From Alphaproteobacteria bacterium (GTDB lineage Bacteria; Pseudomonadota; Alphaproteobacteria; Sphingomonadales; Sphingomonadaceae), in contig JAUHYZ010000002.1 of assembly GCA_030426245.1 (NCBI GenBank), forward strand, positions 96,260-160,259: a stretch of 64,000 nucleotides of DNA, read 5' to 3'. The notes under the pieces were generated by a model. It was not told the DNA's origin. It saw only the letters and a program-made list of their open reading frames with translations, and did not search any database. The translations under genes and the position numbers were made by a program. Each line of letters opens with the position of its first letter. Within the stretch, counting starts at the first letter, position 1. Below, one piece after another: positions 42,424 through 52,186 of the stretch.

Positions 42424-43107
42424 TCAATTGCCAGCGGCGCCGGCTGGCGCGGCTGCAGGCTGGTCCGCATTGTCATTGGCGGCTTCGGGCGCAGGGCCCG
42501 ACATGTTGCCGAAATCGACATCTGGAGCCACTTCTGCGCCTTCTTCCGCGCTGAAATACTCCATTGGGTCCGAACCGTAGATGATCCTTGCGCCGATGAT
42601 CGAAGGGAAAGTCCGGATTTCTGTGTTGTATTCCTGCGCCCGTTCATTGAACCGCATGCGTTCGGTATTGATCTGGTTTTCGGCGCCTTCCAGCGCGGTC
42701 ATCAGATCGGCGAAGCGGCCCTGGCTCTGCAACTGCGGGTAATTCTCGACCACAGTGCGCAGCTGGCCCAGCGCTTGGGTCAGCTGGTTCTGGGCAGCCT
42801 GGAATTTCTGGAATTCCTCCGGGTTGGAAAGGTCATCCGTCGTGATGTTGATCGATGTGGCGCGTGCGCGCGCATCGACGACATTGCTCAGGATCTGGTT
42901 TTCGGATCCGGCTGCGGCCCGTACCGTTTCGACGAGATTGGGGATCAAGTCCGCCCTGCGCTGATAGGCGCTCTGTACGGCGCCCCATTGGGCGTTTGCT
43001 GCTTCTTCCTTGGTGGGAATGCTGTTGATCCCGCATGAAGCGAGCCCGAGCGAAGCAAATGCAAGGATGGCCACGCGCATAATGCCCCTGGCGAGCGAAT
43101 TGGTCAT
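42424..43107 (-). CDS. lemA: LemA-family protein
   Basis: A 227-residue protein of the LemA family. The N-terminus is a signal with lipobox LASC (C25), so it is probably a lipoprotein here. A long helical body follows with the family signature AYQRRADLIPNLVETVRAAA and the later FADLMTALEGAENQINTERMRFN segment, then FPSIIGARIIYG and an Ala/Pro-rich tail. LemA usually sits beside YgcG/TPM genes, as here. I start at the ATG at 43107 (GGAGAG upstream) and not at the longer frame. Its cellular role is poorly known. Confidence 0.88.
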   Translation of the reverse strand: MTNSLARGIMRVAILAFASLGLASCGINSIPTKEEAANAQWGAVQSAYQRRADLIPNLVETVRAAAGSENQILSNVVDARARATSINITTDDLSNPEEFQKFQAAQNQLTQALGQLRTVVENYPQLQSQGRFADLMTALEGAENQINTERMRFNERAQEYNTEIRTFPSIIGARIIYGSDPMEYFSAEEGAEVAPDVDFGNMSGPAPEAANDNADQPAAAPAGAAGN

Positions 43108-43267
43108 GATGTCGTCTCTCCGTCTCCATCCGCATTGGCGGAAGGTCTCAGCAATTGCCAAGGTAGCACGCCGATGATGGCTTTCAAGGATAGCACTGAG
43201 CCGTGCTTGTTACGGGGGGGAGGCCGTGGCAAGTCTTCGGCGACATAAGGAAACAGGAGGGGCGCTC

Positions 43268-43702
43268 ATGCTCAAGGAATTCAAGGAGTTCATTGCCAAA
43301 GGCAATGTGATGGATCTTGCCGTCGCGGTGATTATCGGCGGCGCGTTTGCCACAATCGTTTCGTCCCTCACGGAAAATGTGATCATGCCGATCGTGGGTG
43401 CGATCTTCGGCGGAGCCGATTTCACGAACTATTTCATTCTGTTGAGCGTGCCGGAAGGCTATGAGGGCTCGATGGACGACTACGCCGCGCTGCAGGAAGC
43501 GGGCGCCGCCATGATCGGATACGGGGCTTTCATCAGTGCCGTGATCAATTTCGTGATCCTGGCTTTCATCATCTTCCTGCTGGTCCGCGCGGCGAATCGT
43601 ATGATGGCGAAAAAACAGGAAGAAGAGGCTGCTGCGCCGGATCCGGGCCCCAGCGAAATCGAGCTGCTGACCGAAATCAGGGATGCGCTCAAAAAGAACT
43701 GA
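43268..43702 (+). CDS. mscL: Large-conductance mechanosensitive channel MscL
   Basis: A 144-residue inner-membrane channel that opens under membrane tension to release solutes during osmotic downshock. MLKEFKEFIAKGNVMDLAVAVIIGG split as N-helix and TM1, then FATIVSSLTENVIMPIVG, a periplasmic loop, TM2 (GAFISAVINFVILAFIIFLLV) and a cytoplasmic bundle helix. AGGAGG at 43255-43260 fixes the ATG at 43268, removing 14 codons from the longest frame. Divergent from lemA. Confidence 0.95.
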   Translation: MLKEFKEFIAKGNVMDLAVAVIIGGAFATIVSSLTENVIMPIVGAIFGGADFTNYFILLSVPEGYEGSMDDYAALQEAGAAMIGYGAFISAVINFVILAFIIFLLVRAANRMMAKKQEEEAAAPDPGPSEIELLTEIRDALKKN

Positions 43703-43804
43703 TTGATGTGGCCGAAGGTGAGCGGGAACTCATCGCTGTCCCGTCGATTGGTGTAGCAGTGCCGGCAATGAAGGCACTCGAGACCAATTATTTTGGGGAC
43801 AGTT

Positions 43805-44059
43805 ATGCGCAAGATTACAATTCTCGCACTTTCGGCCACTGCATTTACACTTGCAGGCTGCGGTTCTGGCGCTGAAACGGCGACCGAAGCCGAAGCGGAT
43901 GCCATGGAAGAGCAGGCCGATCAGCTCGAAGAGATGGCCGATGAGGCCCCCACCGAAGCCGAAGAAGAGGCTTTGGAGGCGGAACAGGATGCAGCCGAAG
44001 CAATGGCTGACGATCTGGAAGATCAGGCCGACGAAGAAGAAGACATGCCGGCAATGTAG
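43805..44059 (+). CDS. Small acidic lipoprotein
   Basis: An 84-residue protein: lipoprotein signal with lipobox LAGC, then an almost purely Glu/Ala/Asp-rich helix (repeats such as AEADAMEEQADQLEEMADEA) that should form an acidic coiled coil, ending DMPAM. No known domain. The ATG at 43805 is preferred over an in-frame TTG at 43793. A good terminator follows, so it is transcribed on its own or from mscL. Confidence 0.65.
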   Translation: MRKITILALSATAFTLAGCGSGAETATEAEADAMEEQADQLEEMADEAPTEAEEEALEAEQDAAEAMADDLEDQADEEEDMPAM

Positions 44060-44089
44060 TTTCCAGGCCACCACAGCGAGTGGAAGGGG

Positions 44090-44122
44090 AAGGGGCGGCC
44101 CAGATGCCGTCCCTTCTGTTTT
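44090..44122 (+). terminator. Rho-independent terminator after the acidic lipoprotein gene
   Basis: A 10-bp stem with one G-T wobble (AAGGGGCGGC at 44090-44099 with GCCGTCCCTT at 44106-44115) is followed by CTGTTTT. Confidence 0.8.
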
Positions 44123-44209
44123 GGCCGTTATGCAGTGCCCTGAAAGCTTTTCGCTCTGCGCAGGCAAACCGGTCACTTCCCATTAAGCTGCGAATGCCTA
44201 TATAGGGCC

Positions 44210-44550
44210 TGCCGGTTTCGGCCGGCTATGGCGATAAACTGCGGTGTACAATAGGCACAGCGGACCCGGGGGCAGTACCCGGCGGCTCCACCACAAATCC
44301 CGGCATTTCAGGGGTTTATGACGGGGCCGAACCAGGATCGACGTGTGTTGAAAAGCACTGTTTTCGCCCGGGCTGAGTAACCCGTTAAAGGCTCAAACAC
44401 ACAAGTGCCAATGATAATGAAGCACTCGCTGTTGCAGCGTAATTTTACGGCCTAGCGGCCAGAATTTACAAAGCTAAAGCGCGGTTGGACCCACCGGGCA
44501 ACAGAAGCGGATTCCGGGGGCCCGGGGGAGCCTAGCAACAGAATCCCCCA
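44210..44550 (+). ncRNA. ssrA: tmRNA, circularly permuted two-piece form
   Basis: Rescues stalled ribosomes by trans-translation. The acceptor piece comes first and ends with CGGCTCC-ACCA (to 44293); the coding piece starts with GGGGCCG at 44323, and these 7-mers pair as the acceptor stem. GAACCAGGATCGACG matches the usual 5' region. The tag frame at 44407-44442 reads ANDNEALAVAA-stop, ending in the AVAA degron. Order acceptor-then-coding is the alphaproteobacterial permutation. TATATA at 44199-44204 may be the -10 box. The outer boundaries are approximate; a GGGGGA/TCCCCC hairpin closes the 3' side (44524-44549). Confidence 0.9.
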
Positions 44551-44631
44551 CCTCAATCACATGATTCTATGTCGAAGCCGGTTATGCGGCGGCACCTTCT
44601 GGTTCTCCAGGGGCCGGGATCGCGCGCAAGA

Positions 44632-44895
44632 TCAGGCCGCGGCCTGCCCTTCAGCCTGCGCTTCGCGTTCGCGCCGTTCCCGCTCGTAGCGCAAGCAATC
44701 GAAAATCTTGCCGCCGGCCATGAAAACGGCGCCTGTACAGGCCAGGAACAGCAGTTTGCCGCCTGTGCCGGGATATTGCGTCAGATAGACGCTGCCGCGC
44801 TCTATGGCGCCCAGGGCAAGGGCATAAATGATCATCGAGGCTTCGAACCTGGTCTTGATGACAAACAGTCGTCCGATCCTGCGAAACATGCCCAT
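44632..44895 (-). CDS. Small membrane protein, hypothetical
   Basis: An 87-residue protein with a basic N-terminus (FRRIGRLFVIKTRFEAS), two likely TM helices (about residues 22-38 and 46-64) and a strongly charged C-terminal helix (RYERERREREAQAE). The pattern suggests a small inner-membrane protein with a cytoplasmic tail. No function recognised. It is alone between ssrA and malate synthase. Confidence 0.65.
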   Translation of the reverse strand: MGMFRRIGRLFVIKTRFEASMIIYALALGAIERGSVYLTQYPGTGGKLLFLACTGAVFMAGGKIFDCLRYERERREREAQAEGQAAA

Positions 44896-45164
44896 TCCTC
44901 TTGATTAACGAATTGCAGCGCGCCGATGATGGCAGATCAGGAAATTGGCGCAAGACAGTGATTAATCTTGTCCAACTTTGAGAACCGCCCGTTTGAAGCC
45001 GGGTTCATGCGACTTTCGCCTTTTGCCGGTTGTACAGCCGCGAAGGGGGCATCTCCCCGCAGACATGGAGTTGCGCAGTGGAACTCATGTGCAAGTGCGA
45101 ATAGACTGCTGCATTCGGGGGGGGGCGCAGGATCGCGAATCAATGCAGGGAGTAGTTCATTTCT

Positions 45165-47270
45165 ATGTCTGAACGTGTGGATCGCAGCGGATTGCAGGTC
45201 GATGCCGCTCTGGCGGATTTCATTGAGAACGAGGTGCTGTCGCCTCTCGAACGCGATCCCGGTGAATTCTGGGAAGGTTTCTCTGCGATCTGCTCTAAAT
45301 TCGTGCCCCGCAACCGGGAGCTTCTTGCGATCCGGGAGGACTTTCAGTCGCGGATCGATGCGTGGCACAAGTCGGCTCGCGGGCAGCCTCACGATCCCAA
45401 GGCGTATCGCAAGTTCCTGGAAGAGATCGGCTATCTGGTGCCCGAGCCGGAGCCTTTCACGATCGGTACGCAGAATGTCGATGCGGAAATCGCGACGCTG
45501 GCCGGGCCGCAACTGGTCGTGCCGGTGCTCAATGCCCGTTTCCTGCTCAATGCCGCCAATGCCCGCTGGGGCAGCCTGTACGATGCGCTTTACGGCACCG
45601 ATGCGCTGGACGCACCGCCGGCCAAAGGCCCGGGCTACGATCCCGAAAGAGGCGCGGCCGTTATTGCGGCTGGGCGCAAATTCCTGGACGAGGCGCTGCC
45701 CCTGTTCAAGGGAAGCTGGGCCGATATCGAAGGGCCCGATCCGGTCATTCCGCTCGACAATGTCGCGCAGGAAGTGGGCGAGTCTGCGCGCGGCCGCGTG
45801 TTCCGCAATAATCGACTGTTGATCGAGATCGTATTCGATCCCGACCATCCGATCGGCAAGGTCGACAAATGCCACATTGCCGATATCCGGCTGGAAGCCG
45901 CGCTGACCACCATCGTCGATATGGAGGATTCGGTCGCCGCCGTTGATGCCGGGGACAAGCTACTGGCCTATCGCAACTGGTTGGGCGTGATCCGCGGCGA
46001 TTTGACCGATACGTTCGAGAAGGGGGGCAAGACCGTCACTCGCGAGCTCGCGGACGATATTCGGGTACTGCGCGACGGCGGCGAGGAACTGAGCCTGATG
46101 GGTCGTAGCCTGCTGTTCGTGCGCAATGTCGGCCATTTGATGACCAATTCGGCCATCTTGCTCGAAGATGGCAGCGAGATTCCCGAAGGGATCATGGATG
46201 CGGTGTTCACCAGCGCGATCGGTATGCTCGACCTGGAAGGCAAGACGCGCTGGTCCAACAGCCGCCGGGGCAGCATCTATATCGTGAAGCCGAAGCAGCA
46301 CGGCCCGGATGAATGCCACTTCACCAACGATCTGTTCGATGCCGTGGAAGACTTGCTTGGCCTGGACCGCAACACGATCAAGGTCGGCGTGATGGATGAG
46401 GAGCGGCGGACTTCGGTGAACCTTGCCGCCTGCATTCATGCGGTGAAGGACCGGATCGTCTTCATCAATACCGGCTTCCTGGACCGCACCGGAGACGAGA
46501 TTCACACATCGATGCAGGCCGGGCCAATGATCCGCAAGGGCGAGATGAAGACCTCCACCTGGCTGGATGCCTATGAGAAGCGCAATGTCGCCATCGGCCT
46601 TGCCTGCGGCCTTTCCGGCCACGCGCAGATCGGCAAGGGCATGTGGGCGGCGCCGGACCGGATGGCGGCGATGATGGAGGAAAAGATCGGCCATCTGAAA
46701 GCTGGCGGCAGCACGGCCTGGGTGCCGTCTCCCACGGCTGCCGTGCTCCATGTGCTGCATTATCACCGGCTCGACGTGTTCGACGTGCAGAAAGAGCTGC
46801 CGCCCGCGCCGGGCATCGATGCGCTGCTGCAGATCCCGCTCGCTACCGGCACGAATTGGAGCGAAGAGGAAATCCGTGAAGAGCTCGACAATAATGCGCA
46901 GGGTCTGCTGGGCTATGTCGTGCGCTGGATCGATGCCGGGGTGGGATGCTCCAAAGTGCCCGACATCAACGATATCGGCCTGATGGAAGACCGCGCCACG
47001 CTGCGCATCTCCAGCCAGCATATGGCCAATTGGCTGCTACACGGCATCTGCACAAAGGACCAGGTAATGGATTCGCTCCGACGCATGGCCGCCAAGGTCG
47101 ATGCGCAGAATGCCGCCGGCCCGTCCTATGAACCAATGGCGGACAATTGGGATAGGAGCATGGCCTTTCAGGCCGCCTGTGACCTAGTATTCAAAGGGGT
47201 AGAACAGCCGAGTGGTTATACCGAGCCGCTGCTGCATGCCTGGCGGCTCAAGAAGAAGGCCGCCGCCTAG
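45165..47270 (+). CDS. glcB: Malate synthase G
   Basis: A 701-residue single-chain malate synthase that condenses glyoxylate with acetyl-CoA to malate in the glyoxylate/glycolate route. Length matches type G (about 720 residues). Signatures include DPECHFT-like GPDECHFTNDLFD, MEDSVAAVDA, RGSIYIVKPKQHG and the TIM-barrel segment GHAQIGKGMWAAPD. GGGAG is 12 bases before the ATG, a rather long spacing. No isocitrate lyase lies in the window. Confidence 0.95.
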   Translation: MSERVDRSGLQVDAALADFIENEVLSPLERDPGEFWEGFSAICSKFVPRNRELLAIREDFQSRIDAWHKSARGQPHDPKAYRKFLEEIGYLVPEPEPFTIGTQNVDAEIATLAGPQLVVPVLNARFLLNAANARWGSLYDALYGTDALDAPPAKGPGYDPERGAAVIAAGRKFLDEALPLFKGSWADIEGPDPVIPLDNVAQEVGESARGRVFRNNRLLIEIVFDPDHPIGKVDKCHIADIRLEAALTTIVDMEDSVAAVDAGDKLLAYRNWLGVIRGDLTDTFEKGGKTVTRELADDIRVLRDGGEELSLMGRSLLFVRNVGHLMTNSAILLEDGSEIPEGIMDAVFTSAIGMLDLEGKTRWSNSRRGSIYIVKPKQHGPDECHFTNDLFDAVEDLLGLDRNTIKVGVMDEERRTSVNLAACIHAVKDRIVFINTGFLDRTGDEIHTSMQAGPMIRKGEMKTSTWLDAYEKRNVAIGLACGLSGHAQIGKGMWAAPDRMAAMMEEKIGHLKAGGSTAWVPSPTAAVLHVLHYHRLDVFDVQKELPPAPGIDALLQIPLATGTNWSEEEIREELDNNAQGLLGYVVRWIDAGVGCSKVPDINDIGLMEDRATLRISSQHMANWLLHGICTKDQVMDSLRRMAAKVDAQNAAGPSYEPMADNWDRSMAFQAACDLVFKGVEQPSGYTEPLLHAWRLKKKAAA

Positions 47271-47360
47271 ACAAAGTCGGAAAAGAAGAAGGCGGCCGCC
47301 CAAGAGATCATAAGCTGAAGACGGTCTGCAAGATTGGCGCAATTGGGATGGGAGCGCTTG

Positions 47361-48956
47361 ATGAGCCTGATGCGAATTTCTGCGCGTGCGGCGTTGGCCG
47401 CCGGTATATTCATGACGCTGGGCGCTGCGCCGCCGGGGCCCCAGACCCCTGCCAGCGATAGCGCTGGCAGATGTTCGGCCATAGCCGAAACTTCGTTTGG
47501 CGAAGATGTCAGGGTGATTTCCGCCGACTATGCCGGGCAGACGGATCCGTCGCAATTTGGCGTTCCGGCCGATTGGCGGGTTTCCTCACCGATCCCCTCC
47601 CATTGCCTGATCCGGGGCGTGATCAATGAACGGGAAGGAGCGGGCGGCGAAACCTATGGCATTCATTTCGCGATAGCCCTGCCGGACGATTGGCACGGGC
47701 GCTTCCTGCTGCAGGGCGGAGGCGGGCTGAATGGCACAGTCCATCCGCCGCTTGGCCCAGTTGCATCGGACGGGCGGCCAGCTTTGACGCGCGGCTTCGC
47801 AGTGATTTCCCACGATAGCGGACACACAGGCGACGTGTTCGATGCAAGTTTCACAGCCGACCAGAGGGCGACGCTGGACTTTGCCGAAGCTTCCGTGCGC
47901 ACCGTTGCGCTGCTGGGAAAAGAGATCACCGCGGCCTATTACGGAACGCAGGCCGAGCACAGTTACATGACGGGCTGCTCGACCGGCGGACGTGAGGGAA
48001 TGCTGGCATCGCAGCGATATCCCGAGTTGTTTGACGGTATCATCGTCGGCGCGCCGGCCATGCGCACAGGCGATTCCAATATCGGGGTCAGATACACCCA
48101 CACCCTGCTCAATCAGCTGGCGCCCAAGAATGAAAGCGGCGAGCCCGAAATCGGCAGGCTCCTGACTGCGAAAGTCCGCGATACGCTGCTTGGCGGCATA
48201 CTTGCGCAGTGCGATGCGCTCGATGGTCTTGAAGACGGCATGGTGGAGAATGTCGCGCAATGCGATTTCCGGCCGGACAAGCTCGTTTGCGCCGGAAGTG
48301 AAGGGGAAAGCTGCATCAGCGCCGAATTGGCAAGCGCGCTCAGCCGGGGCTTTGCCGGACCAAACGACACTGCAGGCTATCCGATTTACGTTCCCGTGCC
48401 GTTCGATACGGGTATCGTCGCGTTGCGGGGCGGTTATTTGCCGAACGGCATGCCGGGTCCGCTCGGCCCGCCCAATCTCGCCACGTCGATCGATCTGGAA
48501 AAGGAAATTCGCGAGGTCCGGGCCAATCCCTGGCAGCGGCTCACGGACACAGACCACTGGACGAACCTCAACACTTTTCTGGATCGCGGCGGGAAGATGC
48601 TGTTTTTCCACGGCGTTTCGGATTTCTGGTTCTCCCCATGGGCAACATGGGAATATTATGAACGTGCTGCCCAGGCCAATGGCACGGCCTTCACCGATGC
48701 CAGCCGGTTCTACATGGTGCCGGGGATGATGCATTGCCGCGGTGGCAACGCTTTCGATCAGTTCGATCTGCTGTCTGCGCTGGTAGACTGGGTAGAGCGG
48801 GACAAGTTGCCTGAAGAGATCGTCGCTCACCGGGCGGACAGCCGCAGTGAAACGCGGCCGCTTTGTCCCTATCCGTCCTATGCATCCTATGTCGGCGGCG
48901 ACCCGGCGAAAGCGGACAGTTTCGCCTGCAAGGAACCGGCCAAGAGCGGGGTATGA
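47361..48956 (+). CDS. Tannase/feruloyl esterase family protein
   Basis: A 531-residue exported alpha/beta hydrolase. A signal peptide (about residues 1-22) is followed by the tannase/FaeB fold. The family's CS-D-HC arrangement is visible: C206-S207 in GCSTGGRE (nucleophile) and the late H-C in GMMHCRGG, where the two Cys form a disulphide beside the Ser-His pair. It would cleave phenolic esters such as gallate or ferulate esters; homologues also act on other aryl or alkyl esters. I start at the ATG at 47361 after GGGAG, which begins the signal peptide properly. Confidence 0.87.
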   Translation: MSLMRISARAALAAGIFMTLGAAPPGPQTPASDSAGRCSAIAETSFGEDVRVISADYAGQTDPSQFGVPADWRVSSPIPSHCLIRGVINEREGAGGETYGIHFAIALPDDWHGRFLLQGGGGLNGTVHPPLGPVASDGRPALTRGFAVISHDSGHTGDVFDASFTADQRATLDFAEASVRTVALLGKEITAAYYGTQAEHSYMTGCSTGGREGMLASQRYPELFDGIIVGAPAMRTGDSNIGVRYTHTLLNQLAPKNESGEPEIGRLLTAKVRDTLLGGILAQCDALDGLEDGMVENVAQCDFRPDKLVCAGSEGESCISAELASALSRGFAGPNDTAGYPIYVPVPFDTGIVALRGGYLPNGMPGPLGPPNLATSIDLEKEIREVRANPWQRLTDTDHWTNLNTFLDRGGKMLFFHGVSDFWFSPWATWEYYERAAQANGTAFTDASRFYMVPGMMHCRGGNAFDQFDLLSALVDWVERDKLPEEIVAHRADSRSETRPLCPYPSYASYVGGDPAKADSFACKEPAKSGV

Positions 48957-49164
48957 GCGAAGAAATGCGGGCAGCGGGCGTGTTCGAATGATCCCTGGCG
49001 GCTCGGCCAGGCCGGTGCCGATTTCGGACAGACGAAGTGAGCGCGGCCCGTCGCGGCCTTGCCAAGCGGCAGAGGGGATGGAAAAGGGAATGCGACCCTC
49101 AGCTCAGATTTGAGACTATTCATCACGTCGGCTTGGGTTTGTCGGGGGCTTTTGGTCGTCGGGG

Positions 49165-50349
49165 GTGGGGAATGCCGTGAGCGAGTTGCTACCCAAACCC
49201 CGTGAGCATTATTGGGATACTTTGCGTGCAGCGCTGATGCTGCTCGGCATCCCATATCACGTCGCACTGTCCTACCGGCCCGGCCAGACATGGATCGTCC
49301 GTTCCGACGAGGGTATCATCGCATTCACCTGGCTGGCGGACATCATCCATTATTTCCGCATGCCGGCTTTTTTCATCATCGCCGGTTATTTCTCTGCCCT
49401 TCTGCTGGCGCGGCGCGCGCCCGCTATCTGGTTGAAGGCCAGGGCTGTGCGCCTGGCCGTGCCGTTTGCAGTCACCATCGTCACGCTTGTGCCGATCATG
49501 AATCTGGCCTGCGAATTTTCAAACCTTCCCTATTCGCAGGCTCTCTCTTCCTTCGTCTGGAATTCGTCCCATTCGGGTGGCTACTGGGTGCGGCACCTAT
49601 GGTTCATTGTCGTGTTGCTCTATTTGTCCGCGGCCTCGGCATGGCTTGTCATGTTATGTCCGGGCCTTGGTCAGGCCCTGATACCTGAGCGGCTGGACGC
49701 CATGCTGGGGAAATATTTCCTCGTCACGCTGTGCATTGTGGGGCTTATTGTCGGGCTCTGGGAAGCCATCGCGGTCGAGCTGTTCTACATGGCCGGGCTG
49801 GCAACGAATGTGCCTCAGCAGATCTTCAGGCTCGACGAGCTGATCATCTACACGCCGTATTACATGATCGGTTTTCTGCTTCAGCGCTCACCGCATATGT
49901 TGGAGAGGGTTTGCCGCTCCTCCTGGACGGTCGCGCTCATGGCGGTCTTGTTCGTCGGCCTGTCGATGACCGTGGCGAAACAGGTCCATCCCGCCCCAGG
50001 CCGCCTTATCACTACATTCGCAGCGCTCGCCTGCAGCCAGACTCTGATCGCGGGCGCCCGTACGCTGCTGGACCGCCCCATCCCGCTGGTGAGCAAGTTC
50101 ACGCGGGCAGCCTACGTGATCTATCTCTTCCACTTGCCCGTCATCACGGTGCTAGTCTGGCTAGGTCGGGAGATCGCGATGCCGGTCGCGCTCAAAGGGC
50201 TGGCGGTCATGCTGCTCTCGCTCGCCATATCCTACGGCGCGTGGTGGGTGATTTCGCGCTCCCGCGTTCTGTTCTTCCTGTTCAACGGGGCCAGGCTGCC
50301 ATCCTCCGGCATCCCGCCGGCGGCGGTTTACCCCAAGCCTATGCCGTGA
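49165..50349 (+). CDS. Acyltransferase family 3 (OpgC/OafA-like) membrane protein
   Basis: A 394-residue integral membrane protein with about ten TM helices. It opens with HYWDTLRAALMLLGIPYHVALSY, carrying the family's catalytic His region, and has RMPAFFIIAGYFSALLL and HLWFIVVLLYLS in later helices. Such proteins O-acylate sugars, glucans or lipids at the inner membrane. GTG at 49165 or GTG at 49177 could be the start; neither has a decisive ribosome site. No glycan genes are adjacent, so the acceptor is unknown. Confidence 0.82.
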   Translation: MGNAVSELLPKPREHYWDTLRAALMLLGIPYHVALSYRPGQTWIVRSDEGIIAFTWLADIIHYFRMPAFFIIAGYFSALLLARRAPAIWLKARAVRLAVPFAVTIVTLVPIMNLACEFSNLPYSQALSSFVWNSSHSGGYWVRHLWFIVVLLYLSAASAWLVMLCPGLGQALIPERLDAMLGKYFLVTLCIVGLIVGLWEAIAVELFYMAGLATNVPQQIFRLDELIIYTPYYMIGFLLQRSPHMLERVCRSSWTVALMAVLFVGLSMTVAKQVHPAPGRLITTFAALACSQTLIAGARTLLDRPIPLVSKFTRAAYVIYLFHLPVITVLVWLGREIAMPVALKGLAVMLLSLAISYGAWWVISRSRVLFFLFNGARLPSSGIPPAAVYPKPMP

Positions 50350-50362
50350 TGCTGAGCGGGCG

Positions 50363-51184
50363 CTAGGGGCCTGTCAGCTGCCGCGCGATGCTCACGAATT
50401 CGTCAACGCTCAGCGTTTCGGCGCGCCGCTGAGGATCGATACCCAGCGCCATCAGCGCATCCAGAGCGCCGGGCAGGCCTTTCAGGCTTTGGCGCAGCAT
50501 CTTGCGCCTTTGGCCGAATGCGGCCTCCGTCACTCGCTCCAGCATGCGCGCGGAGACGCCTTCCGGCATTCTGGCAGGCTCGACATGGACGATTGCGCTC
50601 ATCACCTTGGGTGGCGGCGTGAAGGCGCTGCGATGAACTTTGAGCGCCAGCTTCGCCGTAGAACGCCACTGGGCGAGTACTGCCAGGCGGCCATAGGCAC
50701 CGGTCCCCGCCTGGGCGACGATCCGCTGTGCGACCTCCTGCTGGAACATCAGAGTTAGGCTGCGCCAGGCGGGCGGCCAGCTCTCGCCCGAAAGCCATCC
50801 GGTAAACAGCGCCGTACCGACATTGTAGGGCAGGTTGGCCACGATATCGTAAGTCCCGCCGAACAGACCGGCAGGATCGATCTTCATCGCATCCCCTTCG
50901 ATCACTGTCAGTTGGCCGGGGAACACAGCCTCTAGCTCCGCCAGGGCAGGCAGGCAGCGCCGATCCATTTCAATGGCAGTCACTTTGGCCCCAGCGCGCA
51001 GCAGGGCGCGCGTCAGGCCGCCTGGGCCCGGGCCGACTTCCAATACATCGCGCCCCTGCAGATCGCCGGGGATGGCCGCGATCCGGTCCAGCAATTGTTC
51101 GTCGAGCAGAAAGTTCTGCCCCATTGCCTTGGACGCGCTGAGCCCATGGCGAGCGATGACTTCACGCAGGGGAGGGAGGCTCAC
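50363..51184 (-). CDS. rsmA: 16S rRNA (adenine1518/1519-N6)-dimethyltransferase RsmA (KsgA)
   Basis: A 273-residue SAM-dependent enzyme that dimethylates two adjacent adenines near the 3' end of 16S rRNA during small-subunit maturation. The SAM loop GPGPGG is at 51-56 and the target-base motif NLPY at 117-120. Its GTG overlaps the pdxA stop (GTGA). The order surA-pdxA-rsmA on one strand is widely conserved in proteobacteria. Confidence 0.96.
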   Translation of the reverse strand: MSLPPLREVIARHGLSASKAMGQNFLLDEQLLDRIAAIPGDLQGRDVLEVGPGPGGLTRALLRAGAKVTAIEMDRRCLPALAELEAVFPGQLTVIEGDAMKIDPAGLFGGTYDIVANLPYNVGTALFTGWLSGESWPPAWRSLTLMFQQEVAQRIVAQAGTGAYGRLAVLAQWRSTAKLALKVHRSAFTPPPKVMSAIVHVEPARMPEGVSARMLERVTEAAFGQRRKMLRQSLKGLPGALDALMALGIDPQRRAETLSVDEFVSIARQLTGP

Positions 51185-52179
51185 TGACCCAGACGCCGGG
51201 CTGCTGCCTCACCCGCCATGCGGATCGCGGCTATCGTCGCACCCGGCTGCGCCAGGCCTTTTCCGGCAATGCCAAAGGCGGTGCCGTGATCGGCGGATGT
51301 GCGCACGATCGGCAGGCCCAGCGTCATGTTCACACCCGCATCGAAATCCAGCGCCTTGAGCGGAACGAGCGCCTGATCGTGATACATGCACACGGCCAGA
51401 TCGTAATTGCCGCGTGCATGCGGCGCGAACAGCGCATCGGCGGGATGCGGCCCGGTGGCATCGATCCCTTCGGCGCGCAGCCGGGCAATGGCAGGTTCGA
51501 TGATGTCCGCCTCTTCATGGCCGAACTTCCCGCCTTCGCCGGCATGCGGATTGAGCGCGGCCACGGCGATGCGCGGGTTCGCGATGCCGAAATCCTTGCG
51601 CAGGCCCTCCGCCGCAATCTTGCAGCGGCTGGCGATCAAGTCCGTCGTCAGCCGTCCCGGCACTTCGGATAGAGCGCAATGGACGGTGACCGGCACCGTT
51701 TTCAATTGCGGCCCGGCCAGCATCATGACGGCATCCTGTTCTGCGATCGCGCAGGCATCGGCCAGAAATTCGGTCTGCCCCGGATAGGTGAAGCCGATCT
51801 GGGCCAGGTTGGCCTTGGCGACGGGGCCCGTGACGATGCCGCTGGCTGCGCCTTCCAGTGCGAGCTGCGTGCCTTTGGTCAGCGACGCCAAGGCAAGCCG
51901 TGCACTGGCCGTATCGGGCGATCCTGGGCGGTATTCGCCGTCATCGCCGCCAAAGACGGGCAGGGCTTGAGCGAATACAGCTTGCGACTCTGCGGGGTCA
52001 CTTATCGACTGAATGGGCACGTTCAGGCCGCGCTGCCGGGCGGCTTCTGCCAGAAGCCTCTTGCCGCCGGTTGCAAAGAACGGAGCCAGCCCCGCTTCGC
52101 GGCGGTGCAGCCACGCCTCGCAGAGGAGTTCCGGCCCGATCCCGGCTGGATCGCCGAGCGAGGCGGCGAGCGCAGCCAT
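51181..52179 (-). CDS. pdxA: 4-hydroxythreonine-4-phosphate dehydrogenase PdxA
   Basis: A 332-residue NAD-dependent enzyme of pyridoxal-phosphate synthesis. The opening [12 protein letters not shown] and the three metal-binding histidine contexts ([42 protein letters not shown]) are the family's hallmarks. It lies 7 bases after surA and is coupled to rsmA. Confidence 0.96.
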   Translation of the reverse strand: MAALAASLGDPAGIGPELLCEAWLHRREAGLAPFFATGGKRLLAEAARQRGLNVPIQSISDPAESQAVFAQALPVFGGDDGEYRPGSPDTASARLALASLTKGTQLALEGAASGIVTGPVAKANLAQIGFTYPGQTEFLADACAIAEQDAVMMLAGPQLKTVPVTVHCALSEVPGRLTTDLIASRCKIAAEGLRKDFGIANPRIAVAALNPHAGEGGKFGHEEADIIEPAIARLRAEGIDATGPHPADALFAPHARGNYDLAVCMYHDQALVPLKALDFDAGVNMTLGLPIVRTSADHGTAFGIAGKGLAQPGATIAAIRMAGEAAARRLGQ

Positions 52180-52186
52180 GCCGGCC

